From the NCBI GenBank assembly GCA_022457155.1, contig JAJGOT010000133.1, positions 380,501 through 444,500 on the forward strand: a stretch of 64,000 bases of DNA, read 5' to 3'. Positions 12,310 to 24,800 of the stretch are shown piece after piece; positions within the stretch are counted from its first letter, which is position 1, and every line of letters starts with the position of its first letter. The notes beneath the pieces were generated by a model that was not told the DNA's origin, did not search any database, and saw nothing but the letters and a program-made list of their open reading frames with translations. The position numbers were made by a program, and so were the translations under genes. This DNA is from Cladopsammia gracilis (lineage: Eukaryota; Cnidaria; Anthozoa; Scleractinia; Dendrophylliidae).

Positions 12310-12537
12310 GGGGAATCCCCTAATTAATAATCTATTGTTGATTACCGCGAACTTGGCATTGTTAACATACCTGCACGGCTTGAAATTTCAGGGGGTGCCT
12401 GTGGGGTTTTTTCCCTTTCGTACATAGAACGCCAACGCTGATTGGCTTATTCGTTTCTAAAATCGATGTTGATTGGTCAGAATTTATCACGTGGATAGTA
12501 AAGGGACTTACCCTTTTCAGAGTGTGGATGGTATATA
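12310..12537 (+). promoter_or_regulatory. IkB promoter: kB sites, inverted CCAAT boxes, E-box, TATA
   Basis: GGGGAATCCCC at 12310-12320 is a perfect palindromic NF-kB site (GGGRNWYYCC). GGGACTTACC at 12503-12512 differs by one base from the consensus. ATTGG (inverted CCAAT) occurs at 12441-12445 and 12472-12476, CACGTG at 12488-12493, and a TATATA box at 12532-12537. The start codon at 12709 is about 145 bases beyond the expected start site. The set suggests NF-kB-driven transcription of its own inhibitor; this is inferred from sequence only. Confidence 0.65.
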
Positions 12538-12708
12538 CAGGACGATCCGCCATTACTGGTGCTTCCAACCTACAACAGAACTGCGAAGGAAGTTATTTTG
12601 AAAGTTTATCCCACCACACCATTTGCGTTATTAAGTTGTTCGTTAAGTTTGTCCAGTCATTTTAAGTCACCGTACTACGCAGGAAACGAAGAAGTTTTGG
12701 TTGAAGCG

Positions 12709-15700
12709 ATGGATTCTGTTAAAAAACAACAACGAAAGCTTATTCCTCGAGGAGCACTGCCCAGTGCCATTTCGCAGCAGAAGCTTGCTTCTCTGACTCG
12801 AAACGAAGGCAAAGCAGTTACGCCGTCCGAACAGTGCGATTCGGGGTTTGTTGACGATGAAGAGCTGCGATCTCGAAGCATGGAAATATGCGACGAGTCA
12901 GAAATACGGACTGTTGAAGAAAGGACGCAAAATTTAACCATCGACGATCCAGACACCAACACTAGACATTCTTCTTCGGAATCAACAACACGGGAAGGTC
13001 TTTCGCAAAGTGAAGAACTTTATTTTAACTACGCTCAAAGTAACGATGTGAGATATTTACTAGCTCAGGATCATTTCAGAAATTTTCTCTTTCTACAAGA
13101 CGACGATGGAGATACGTAAGTGAAAATAAAAATGTTTCCTCGTTTTAGTGTAAAACGAAAACCTATCCTTCGTTACCGCCTGTTGACCTTTCAGCTAGAG
13201 GTAAACTTAAATTGCGAAAGAAAATTTTCTCTCTCGCTTGATTTTTTATTTTATTATTAGTTTCCCATTTTCCCGAAGGTATATGTTTTTCGAAGAAATA
13301 GTTAAGTATTTAAGTGAAATAAGAATTAGAAATAAATATTCCTATCAAAAGAATTGCTTCTTGTTTGGATCCATCGTGTTTATCACGAGACAATAAGCGT
13401 TGTTATGCCAAAAATTTGTCACAAGAAACAGTCGATCTTTTTCTCCTTGGCTTTAGTAAAACAATTATACTTTCTTACGAACTATTTGTTTTTAAGTTTC
13501 ACCTTAATAAATTCTTGAGAAACACTGCCAAAAGTGTTTTGATTCGTAGAAATTCTGGATGCTAAGAAATGGCGGTCTTTCCATAAACAGTACTCGCGCA
13601 GAAATAAACTGTAACAGTAAGTCTTATACTTTTTTATGTTTTAGGGCGCTACATTTATCGATTATTAACATGAAACCGATGGAAACAGACGCTATTATCT
13701 CTGTTGCACCGAAAAGAGAATGCCTGGACATGTATAATTATCTCAGACAGGTAATAAAACTAATGCAAAACTCAGTTGTAAAACTACAAAATGTTTTGTT
13801 GTTGTACTTCGATCTCCTTTAATTTACACCCTAGCGCTGCGATCTCAAAATAAAGTCTAAATCACTCAGGTTATTGTTCAGAATTTTACTTCGGATGAAG
13901 TTTAGTTTATTCTTTGGACAAGATCAGACGAATTTTGGTTGATTTTGTAGGCACCGCTTCATCTCGCGGCCATAACTCGACAACCCGCCGCTCTACGCAG
14001 ATTACTGGAAGCTGGAGCAGTTCCAGACATTCCAGACCGTAAAGGACGAACTGCTTTACATCTGGCCTGCGAGCAGGGAGATTTTGACTGCGTCAAAGAA
14101 ATTGTTAGGCCTTTACTCGAGAAGCGATGGAGTGATGAGATGAAAGAAAGAGTCTACAACATGTTACATGAGCGAGATTATGATGGTAAGAGAAAAAGAA
14201 GTTTGTAGAAGTTTCGAAGTATTGTTTGTATTGTAATCCAGGAAAATCGTTATCTCGCCACGTAGTTTAGTTTCCATGGATAACTCTAAAATCAAGGGGT
14301 TTTCCCTTGCAATTAATATTGAAAAGGAAAGGTGTGAAAAAAATTTGCTTTCAAAGCAGAAGTTTGTTGACACGTTCCGTTTTGTGAAACAATAGCTTTA
14401 GAGGGGTTTCCCCCTTCAGTATTGAAAAGGAAACAAAAAATGCTTGGAAGCAGTTTCGTTATGTGAAATTATTTCCCTTAGGCTGTTGATTGTTAAGATT
14501 GATTGACGTTTCATTTTTCACATTATTAAGCGGACGCAAGGGAAAAAGAAATAATCTCTTGAAGGCACATTTGTTTTCTCAGAACTGACGAAAGGAAAGG
14601 AATGTATTGAATCAGAAAAGATTATGGGTGCAAAGTCCATACATGTTTTGGCAACTTTCCCAGGGCTGGGTGGAGCATGTCTTGGCCCATCCATTCATTT
14701 CTGTGCGGTATTCATCCTCCACTCAAGTTAATTGATGCCTTTCTTCTGGAAGGATTTTGAGCATGAACAACATTACTGAGAATATAGAAATTCGGGCTTT
14801 TTATACTTTTGCATATATAAATGCTCTTTGACACATTTAATATATCAGTTTCATTGAGCAGTTCAGTTAGCGTCCTTGAAACAGGTTTCCTCATGTAGAC
14901 TTAATAAGGGAATAATATATTGTTGAACTTATTTACATGGCCTGTGCATTTGTCACCTTGTATTTCCAGACAAGACATTAGCCATATTTGTTTCAATCTT
15001 AAATTTACATTGCTGTGTTTTTGTAGGTTTTACCGCTCTACACAAAGCAGTGTTTAAGAACAGTGTTCAAATTGTGACTTATCTTGTATCACTTGGAGCC
15101 AATGTCAATGTACAGGTAAATATCAAGGTGTTATGAATAAAGAAATAGAACTCCCAATGAATCTCGGCTATCAAGATTTTGTTTGTTTTTCCCCTGACCC
15201 TACAAGTAATTCCCTTGTTGAAATAGCTGCACTTGAGTAGGGTTATAATGTCAGAGACTATTAATGAAGAGTCTGTGATAGTGTTCTGTTGTAACTTATC
15301 TGAGATTTTACGGTAAAAAAAATTGAATTTTCCGGTCTCGATGCTTGTGTTCTTTTATTTTAAGTACCAGTGTCAGGGCCGTAGCCAGAAAAAAATAAGG
15401 ACTGAGGCAATATCAATGGTTTAATTTTCCACCTAGCTATTTAGGGTCTTTATGATGACTGCGTTTAAACAAAACACTGCGATCATGACTGAGGCAAGTG
15501 CCTCGGTTTGCCTCACACTGGCTACGACCCTGAGTATGTGGTTTTAAATTAAATGTGATCTATTTTTCAGGATGGTAGAAGTGGGCGCTCAGCCCTTCAT
15601 CATGCAGTTGAGGCAGGCAATCTCTCAATGATTAACTGCCTTCTTTATGATTGCCATGCCGACGCTGATGCTATGACATTCGATGAAATCACGTCACTGC

Positions 15701-16236
15701 ACATTGCAGCAGGCCGAGGCATGGAATCAGTTGCAGCGCTTCTTCTTGCTGCTGGTGCTGATCCAAGAATGACCAGCTATGAGGGTGAATCACCATTAGA
15801 TGTTGCCGTCACGCCTCAGGTGATTACTAAAGAAGCCCTTAATTTTGCAAGACTATCCCAGTTTTCATTCAGGTGAAGAATGATAAATATTGTGCTAAAA
15901 AGTTTTCTCTTGCATAAAGGTCTTTGAAGTTGATCAGCCTTGTGCTATATTTTACATTATCAAGAAAATGGGGCCTCCATTACTTCCACCTTGTTCAGTT
16001 TATCAGTAATAATTTTGTAATAAATCTATTTTACACATGTTGCATACACATGTATTTGTTCAAATAAATCTGATATTGAAAAGCAAAACTTATATCAAAA
16101 CTGTGTTTGCATCAGTGATAAAGTACTTTGTTGTTGACATAACTATCTTCTAATAAGGATTGATTCATGTCTTTTGTAACAATTTTTTATGGTTGTTTTC
16201 TTACAGATCCGTGACATGGTAAATTTTTCTGCCTGA
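12709..16236 (+). CDS. IkB: IkB-type NF-kB inhibitor, six ankyrin repeats, complete (371 aa)
   Basis: Six exons: 12709-13115, 13645-13750, 13951-14185, 15027-15115, 15571-15819 and 16207-16236 (TGA). All junctions are GT-AG and in phase; the sum is 1116 bp. IkB proteins hold Rel/NF-kB dimers in the cytoplasm until phosphorylated and destroyed. Six ankyrin repeats are visible by their TALHL/APLHLA/TALHLA/TALHKA/SALHHA/TSLHIAA cores. The serine-rich acidic N-terminus carries DSGFVDDEE at residues 44-52, like the DSGxxS degron read by IKK and beta-TrCP, but with Asp for the second Ser. No obvious C-terminal PEST region follows the repeats; the protein ends QIRDMVNFSA. The start is the first in-frame ATG after the TATA-predicted start site, in good context (GCGATGG). 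A variant poly(A) signal ATTAAA lies at 16371-16376. Bcl-3 is an alternative, but the N-terminal degron favours a cytoplasmic inhibitor. Confidence 0.92.
14296..14412 (+). promoter_or_regulatory. Two perfect kB matches in a local duplication, IkB intron 3
   Basis: GGGGTTTTCC at 14296-14305 and GGGGTTTCCC at 14403-14412 both fit GGGRNWYYCC. Each is followed by (C)TT(G/C)(C)A..TATTGAAAAGGAAA, so a roughly 107-bp segment has duplicated with the site. This is a possible intronic enhancer; activity is inferred. Confidence 0.45.
15374..15532. mobile_element. hAT-like MITE in IkB intron 4
   Basis: CAGGGCCGTAGCCAG at the left end pairs with CTGGCTACGACCCTG at the right end. CA..TG ends and the small size suggest a non-autonomous hAT element. 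A clean 8-bp duplication is not visible. Confidence 0.7.
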
Positions 16237-17874
16237 ACTGCATCACAACTGCAGAACATCAAGAATTTCTAGTTTAAATTTTAATTTAGAGGTCACGCTC
16301 TGAAAAAGTATATGGTTGAACATATTTGTAGCTTTATTTTGTTTATCCAAGATCCATTAGCAAATGTGAAATTAAAACTAAATAATCTACTTTGAATGTA
16401 GAGAGTGCTGGATTAACAGAGTGCACTTTAAGCCAACTTAGCCAAAATTTATCCACCGTTTATTAATTTGAGAGGAACATCATACATCAATATTCAGATT
16501 AAATAGCTGTTTCTTTGGAGGAGTTTGCAAAAGTACCTATTTTTTTTTTTTTTACTTCACTTGATATTTGTATGCAGTTCTACAAAAAATAGATCTTTTC
16601 AATAGTTAACCCAGCTTAGTCTTAGGAAGACGATTGGTCCTATTAAACTGGACAAGACTGAAATGTTTGAAACATTATTTTTCTTTCAGCTTAAAGTGAT
16701 AACAGTCATTAATTTGGGCAAATACCTGGCAAGAAAACTCAACAAAAATGTCAAGAGTTTTTGTTCCCAAAAGCTGGATTTTTCTTTCTTTTTTTTTTTT
16801 GGCAGAAACAATTATACATTTTACTGTCTCATAAAAAACATGCATGAACACACTTAGTTTCAATATAAAATTTACATTTTCTTCGCATGCAGATAAATCG
16901 ACGAAATTGATCCTAGGGCTTTTTTTGCAGCAATAAAAAAATACTAAGTAGTTGCCATAAAAATGCTTCTAGTTGCGTTAAAATTTTGAGCCAAAACAAT
17001 GAAACATTTCTAATAATGCTATTTTCATTTCACATTAGCTTGGGTGTCATACGTTTTTCCCTTTCATGTTTATTAATAAAATGTTATTCGTGTTGTTTTG
17101 TTGTTTCACTTGATAAAGCGCCACTGCCAAGTTAATTCTGTATACATTTTTCCCGGAAATTGTAAAGAAAGATTGCTGGAGTGTTGACCCCATCTATGGA
17201 AGACATTAAATTACATGAACTGACTTGTAAATATTAGTGACCCCAAGAATGGACGTAAACTTGAGTTGTTCATAGTGATTTTATAATCTGAAAGCTGGTG
17301 TGGTCGCCCATTTTTTAAAACCTATTTCAGAGCAAAATTTCGATTTTCAGTACCCAATTTCAGACCCCTTTTCTCTTGAAGATTGTTGAACGTTGATTGT
17401 TGAATGTGTGGAAAAAAAAAAACGGGAAAAAATTGTTTGCTGCGAGGAGATGCCCTGTACATGTATGTCAGGTGATAGAGAGTCTTTCCAACTCGTTACG
17501 AGAAGTATGAAGAGATGAGGCTGGTTTTCCTTCCCTTTGCAATCGGAACCCTCTCTCGCCTATGTTTAAATCCCCACCTTGTACACCCAGCACAGCGCTC
17601 ATTTTCCATATGCTTGACGTGTTTCACACACACGACTACTCCGAGAGAAACGAAAGGATCTGTCCATACATGTAATCAAACCCATCCTTTCCTTTTACCA
17701 TTTTCCAGAAAAACAATTTCATAATCCACTTTCAGAGTAAAACAGCCCGAGAAACACACCTGTTTGGGCAGCAAATAACCAATATCGCTTTTTTTTTTTT
17801 AAATAAACGAGGAAGTCCTCCCCCCGGCTGACAATAAAATATTTTCCCTTATAAGGCGTGTTTTGTGAAATAAA
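16237..17874. other. Intergenic, 3' flank of IkB
   Basis: AT-rich sequence without a recognisable exon, RNA gene or complete transposon. Confidence 0.4.
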
Positions 17875-18129
17875 TACCGTAAAATACTGCTTATAGCCCC
17901 ACCCCCGATTATAAGGCCACCCGGTTATAGGCCCATCAGTTTGGTAAAAAAGATATTTTACCGGATATACCCCCTCCTATGTATAAGCATACCACAGCTC
18001 CATTATGGCTATTCTTAGATTTACACCACATCAACTAAAAGAACCGGCATCTTTGTCACAACGTTTTTTGCTTGCCAGCCAAACAGCCCTTTAACTAAGC
18101 CCATGGCCTATAAGCGGCATTTTACGGTA
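17875..18129. mobile_element. MITE with TACCGTAAAAT termini
   Basis: TACCGTAAAATACTGCTTAT at the left end pairs with ATAAGCGGCATTTTACGGTA at the right end (two mismatches). The interior repeats TATA(A)GCCC/TATAGGCCC motifs. TA at each end is compatible with a Tc1/mariner-type duplication. Confidence 0.75.
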
Positions 18130-18723
18130 GCAGTCCCCTGTCAGTGTTTGGTGAGGGAGGGGAGGGGGAGATGTAAGAACTTCCTGTGCCCTATTAAACT
18201 TCCCTGACTTCCCGTTTTCCTTCTGACGTCATTTTGTTGAGACAGTCCTTTCCTGTTCACTGCTTGCTACCTGAGAAATCCCTCTTCACTGCCCCTGTTT
18301 CTCCGCATTCCTTATCCCTGTTTTTCTTGGTTTCATGCTGTTTTTGACGAGGGAGGGGGGGGGGGGGGAGGGGGGGGGGATGTTTCCAGTGGCCTTGGAA
18401 AAGGTCTCACAGCGTTTGGTAAACGATGATCTGCGTACATAGTAGTCGAAGAGGCAAAAAAATGGGTACCATTTTATTACTTGTTACCCCTTTTTCCGTT
18501 CCCAGTAGCCTGCGAATACAGCCGCCTCTCAGCTTATCGCTCCCCGGCCGCCCTTACCACGTACCAGCCGGAAGTGATAAAGAAGCGGCTGTGTATTCTC
18601 TGGCCTCCGAAAACATAGTGTTACGACTGGCGCAAGGGAGCTAAAATGGACAGTTCATTGGGACATACACAAGGCGGCTTTTTCGTTTGTTCGCAGGCTC
18701 AAGTTTTCTGATGCAAGATAATT
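18130..18723. other. Intergenic, upstream of WARS1
   Basis: A poly-G rich tract lies at 18351-18380. At 18506-18606 a degenerate inverted repeat (TAGCCTGCGAATACAGCCGC and GCGGCTGTGTATTCTCTGGCC) looks like a decayed foldback element. No gene is seen. Confidence 0.45.
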
Positions 18724-18732
18724 TTCTTAGAA
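18724..18732 (+). promoter_or_regulatory. STAT/GAS-type palindrome upstream of WARS1
   Basis: TTCTTAGAA matches TTCNNNGAA exactly, 112 bp before the start codon. Such a short motif arises often by chance, so function is only a suggestion. Confidence 0.3.
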
Positions 18733-18843
18733 ATTTATGTTTCTGGGAGCTGGTAGTGCATGTTGCTTCCATTTTTATCGAGAAGAGGAAAGATCAGTGT
18801 ATTTCCTTCAATTTTCAGAAGTGTAAGGAAGATATTTTTAAGT

Positions 18844-21800
18844 ATGGCGGCCTCGAATGACGAAAGTAACAAAGAGAACGTGGCTGATGGTGAAGTGGAA
18901 CAAATTGTAACAATCGAAACAGTAGTGGCAGCGGATAACAAGGGGATCGATTATGACAAACTTATCAGTGAGTTACTTTCTCTTTTTGGTTTGTTTGTTT
19001 CCTCACATCTTCGCAGAATTTATGCCATTACGGTTTCCACACTTCAAGTTAGAGTGATTTCTAAATATAAGCTTACTAATCCCAGCTGTAATCCAAAGAT
19101 TCCAAGCTTAAATGTTTTTATCTCCTGTAAGTTAATGTTTAACTTACAGGAGTTTATGTGGGCTAACATGCATTCTTTATGCATTTTTGTTAGCAAAAAA
19201 TGCGTTAGATACTATTAATAGACTTTTTAGTGAATTTGTGGGGACATTCCTAGTGCATATTTGTTAGCAGATTTGTGTTAGATATTATCAATAAGAAAAC
19301 AAGAGTCGATGGGGATGTTTGTGGTTTGACAAAGGGATATATTTATAGGTTGATGATTTTTTGAAAGGGGTTTAGCGAGCGCAGGTTTGTGGCGTGATGA
19401 AGTGATATATTCATAGCTTGATTTAGTTAACTGAGATTTTAGAGAACGTTGGAAGAGGGCAATTTATTTGGCGATATTTTATTTTGTAGAGGTCTGAGAA
19501 GTATTGAGAAAGGGAAGGGTTTTAAAAGAGTTTGTGAATTGGGTTTGAAAAGCTCTGAAAGCTTTAATGTAAAATGTGAGGGGCATGAAAATGTCTATGT
19601 TTTTTTAAGTTAATTGATGTATATCTGTTCAATTTTGGGTTTATCTCGGTATAAAAACCTGTGACTTTTTGCTTTGTAGTTTACAGTATGTGCATTTTGA
19701 ATTAACCTTTTAAGCGCCAGTAGTGATCAGTACCAAATTTCTCCTAGTAGTATCAATGTACTATTAAGTACAGAGGTGATAAGAATTACGATAATGATCA
19801 CCGAAGATGAGTTCTCTTGATCCTTTAACAATTTCTCCTGATTTGTCTTATACGAAATGTATGGGGACCAGTAAGGAGAATTTGTGTTTTGAGTTGAATT
19901 AAATATTGATAGCAAAATACTCACGAGTCACTCACAGACAGTCGAGTCCGCGCCAGAAATCACTGGCCTGAATGAACGAAAGTTCTGGCACTCTCAGCTT
20001 AGACATTCTTGAGACATTCTTTTAACCTTAAACCGCTTATCTCAATAAAGGTCAATAAACACGTCGATTTTAATTAAATGCGCGAATTCCCATAGAGTGT
20101 GTGCGCTCAGGTGACCCTTGAATTACCGTCCGCCATGCTTGTTGGAGGACCACGTTGATGGGTTTTCCCTGTGTTTACCTTCTAGAGAGCGGGCAGTGCG
20201 AGCGCTTTTGAAATCATAACTCGCGTTTCCTTTAACGTTGTGCTTTTTTATCATTTGTGCTAATTTAAATCCCAAAAATCCTTTTCTTTCGATAATTAGG
20301 GCTGTATTTGTTTCGATCAATTCGATTTGCCGATTTGCCGGCCCGATTTTTTTAAACCTTGAAAACATGGTCACTTTTATAGCTGCATACTGGTTTGAGA
20401 GAGTAAAGGACTATACAAAACAACAGTGTTATTACTGAATGTGAATATTCATTGTGAAATTCGGACGAAATGTTTCGTAATGAAAACAGCGTCTGCGATG
20501 AAACTGGCCCTTGCAGTGAAACAGATTCGATGAGCGACGTAGCCTCCTCTTCCTCCCCCACGAACGTGGGACGTCTATTAAAGGACGTCTGCGTAGGAGG
20601 CTATGAGCGACGTGAACCGCTGTTAGTTGTTAGTATATGTTAATGCTCTGTACTGTTCCTGACAGTATTTATAAATGTCTCGTTTATATTAAGAAATGCA
20701 AACCAAATAAATGTAAATAATCATCAGTCAATATACATGTATTGCTATCATTTTAATGTGAAACTTTGTGAGAAGTGTTGCATAATATGAGGATTCTAAC
20801 TTGGTAAATTAAAGTCGTTGATCTTAATGTAGAAAAATTGTGCTCATCTCATGTATTAAATGAGAGGAAATTTAGAAGCATATTTCCATACCTGTAGGAA
20901 ATCAGGGTTTTTATGTAGCAGTGATCAAAGAGTATTTGGATGGTATATGTACTTGAATGAAACCAAATTTTATGAAATTCTTATGTAAAGGTCAAAGGCC
21001 CGGCTGCATTACTAAGTGAGATTTTCTACAACCATTCTCTGCTTTTCGGAGGATTTTCTTGCGCGTTATCATGGGTAACTCGACCGAAGGCGCATTAACG
21101 AGTACACTTTATTTATATATATACTAGTATAAGAATCTTTTTATGAGAAGAATATTGAGGCTGAGCTTGGCGAATATACCCAAGGCTGAGATTTTTGTTA
21201 AGTACATTTTTTGCGTGCTGATGGAAAATAAATACAATAAAATCACATAATATTTTAAATGAACTTTAATATACCATTGAAAAGTATGGTAAATTCTTTC
21301 GACATATCGGCAATTCGATTAAAAGGTACAAAAGATATCCATGACAGTTGGTCGTTTTTTTAATATTCTATAGAAGTTTGTAGACGTCCATGAATGACAA
21401 TTATATCGCGGTAGCACATAACGTGTATGTCAGTGTGTATGTACATAAAGTGTAAAATAAATATGAAGGCATGGGTGTTATGGAGGCTTCGTGAAATACT
21501 ATACTCTGTAATCTAAGAATGTACACAAAAATATTTTCAGCCTAAAGTCGACAAACAAATAAGAATATCCAGCCTGAGCATTAAAAATATACATTCTTAT
21601 AAAACAAAGAGTGTATAGGAAACACTAGCCTGTGAACAGGCTTCTTTTTGGGGAATTGGGTTAGGTTAAAATCGGCGAGCGAAGCGAGGACTGGGGAAGG
21701 GGGAAGGGGGAAGGGGGAAGGCCGCCCTCTCCCTTTTCCCCAATCCGCGCTCGGCTCGCCTCGCTCGCCGATTTTAACCTAACCCAATTCCCCAAAAAGA

Positions 21801-24800
21801 AGCCTGTTCACAGGCTAAGGAAACACAAAGAGAGAGTGAGAAAATCATTTGGAATGCAGGAAACGATTGCAGTACATCACACTTAAGGTGCTTTATGCAA
21901 CCGGGCCCAGTCATCTCAACCAGACCACAAGTACAATCAAACTCTTTAAAAGGGCACAAAAGGGACAGAACAGAGTGTCCATATCTTTATCATTTGTATG
22001 AACTGTTGTGTGTATTTCTATGAACTGTTTCTGTTTTATTGAGGTGTCTGTGAGGATGTCTGTGACAGTACTCAATGACAGTATAGCGTACAGCCGCCCT
22101 TCCTTTGAAGAAAAGCTAGCCATACACATGTTCAATGACAACTTCCCCCTTTATTTTGTGGCTTTAAGCCTGAAATAAAAAACACATTTTTGGCAGGCTA
22201 AACCTTGTCTCAATAATTTATTTTACCTGTTTCACAAGCCACATGACCCGTCAGAATATTCACCTATATTGTATGTCTATATTAAAATTCATACTTGGCT
22301 CCGAGGCTTAGGGGAATAAAACAAAAGAAATCACATCGAGGTTCAGGGATGAATAATTAATCTATTTTGTTTTATTCCCCTAAGCCTCGGAGCCAAGTAT
22401 GAATTTTAATATAACGGAATTGGTCTATTGTTGCATCCAAAACAATATTCAGACATAATATGACAGCAATGCATGATGGGAAGAACTTACAGGAGATAGC
22501 CCATAGGGCACTTTGATTAAATATAGTGTAGTGATCAATATCTATTTTCTCCCTATATCACGAATAACTGGGGATTATTATGGAGTTGTGAGTCTTTCAT
22601 TTTTATGAGAAAGATTTAATAAACACTTAATGACTGGTCCCGAGGGAAACAGTGAATTTTGTTTCCCGAGAATCTCGATGTTTCCCTCGAGATATTCGAG
22701 GGAAACAAAATTCACTGTATCCCGAGGGATCAGTCATTAAGTGATTTGTTATATAGCAACACAAAAAAAAACACAGTTTGAAAAACGCGCCGAGCACTCG
22801 ATCCATCATAATCATGCCACCTTTTGTCACGGTCTGATCACATGCGCTAGCAGGCAACAGTGCAATGTTACCCTCTGACGTCAAAATTGTTGTTGTTTTT
22901 TTTTTGTTTATTCGCTTGTGTATTTGTTTATTAATTACAGCTTAAATATATATTTTTTGTGTTTTTTGTGTATCTGTCTATTTATAACGACTTTGATATC
23001 TAGTTACTCTTCCGCATGGCCCAGCTACTCAGCGCGATTAGCTTTTGCTATTTCTGAGTGGCTGTGCTCTTTTTTCTTTCACAGTTATTTCCTTTTAATG
23101 ATTCTGCACTTTTGTATTAAGAGCACAATAAAGATTGTTGTTGTTTGTTGTTGTGTACAGAAGCTCATAGGTTTGATTGCTGTCAGGGACTCAGATTTTA
23201 TCTTTGTCCCCCACTTGTGACATGATGAATATAACATCTTTCTCATTTTCATTACCGAACTTAACATTTACCATCTTTCTTTATTTATCACCTTTCATTT
23301 TTATGTTACTTAGGCGCCAAGCAGACTAAATATAAAAGAACCAAAACTTTCTATCCATTGATGAATTTCCCATTTTGTTTTTTTGCCTATCCAAATTAAA
23401 AGTGATTGCAGAGTACCCTGCGAAACCCAGTCCTGGTGGGGATAGGGGGTATGGGGGGGAGGGAATCCGTATAAAAATGATGGAGGTGCTTGTCGTACCT
23501 TTTAGGGGTCAAAATTTGTAGATTGGTACTGCTTAGGTTGCTAAATTCTAAAAGGACCACCATTAGAATTACCGGGGTACCTTTTAGGGTATATTAACTA
23601 AGGTGACTTACTACATTCTTGACAGACAATAAATATATTTCCTTATGCGCAAGCAATACAGCATGAGCAAAAATCATGTGAGCAATGCATGTTAGTAAAT
23701 AAATGTAATGTTAGTAAGTGAATGGCCGTGGTGTATGCAGTAGTGCGCATGCAGGAGATCATATGAAATGTTTTTTTGGTCGTAAATTTCTCGAAATCTA
23801 GCCATAAGTACATTACCTATGCTCAATTTTTGATATTTTTAAATATACATCAACATTGACCTGCAGACAATTGTTCTTTCCAAATCTGTGAGACTGCAAA
23901 ATATTTTTCCAAATTCCTATTTTTGATATTTTCGCTGATATGCGAAAAACTCTTTTACAGATTTTTGTTTTAACTTGGAAGAACATTACTCTATTTTTAT
24001 CCAAAGTTTAAATGGTAAGATTTTGAGGTCAGGTCATATGCAGGGCCTCTGATATTACGCGATAAAAAAATGGAAATTATGCGATTTTTTCGTGGCAAAT
24101 TATGCGATAAGCAAGGACTATTATGCGGAAAAATATGCAAATTATGCGATTTTTTCTGGAACTTTTTTATGCATGTTTTAGCAGGTTTCAGAGGAAGGAA
24201 ACGAAAATACCTGTTTTAAAACGGTGCTCGCTATCTTTGTGGGATATTTTGAAGCTTTTAGCTATGAAGGAACATCCAAAACGAACGAGAGAATCCAAGA
24301 AAAGAGTCTGTAAACGAGCGGCCATCTTGGTTAACCTTAGTAACCAGGCTAAATAAAACATGTGCTCAAGAAATTTACGCGGTTACCAAGCTTGTTGTGG
24401 CCAAGAATGAACGCAGTTTCGATCGAAGGTGGCGGTTTGCTTATTTGATACAGGATAATTCAATAGAAAAAAACAAATGTTAGCTTAAGTTTCTTAGCTA
24501 AAGCGATAGTGTATTGTGTGGTTTGTTCACATTATGTGATTTTGTGTGATTTTCTACGAATTATGCGATTTTTCGTGAATTATGCGATCGGATGCGATTT
24601 GAGGACGATTATGCGAAATCGCACCATCGCGTAATATCAGAGGCCATGCATATGGGTGGTTTTTGTGAATGTATAAAATGTCCTCTTAGAATTAGAACCC
24701 AGTCTTCTGACAACCACTTGGTCAATTGTTTTAAGCCACTTCTAACAAGAGGATGGTGAAATTACAAACACTCATTGTCTTGTAGGATGGTTTTGACTTT

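Noticed and set aside
12559..12708. Upstream in-frame Met for IkB at 12559
   Set aside because: The TATA box at 12532 places the start of transcription at or after it, and the extra residues have no IkB-like features; the ATG at 12709 has better context.
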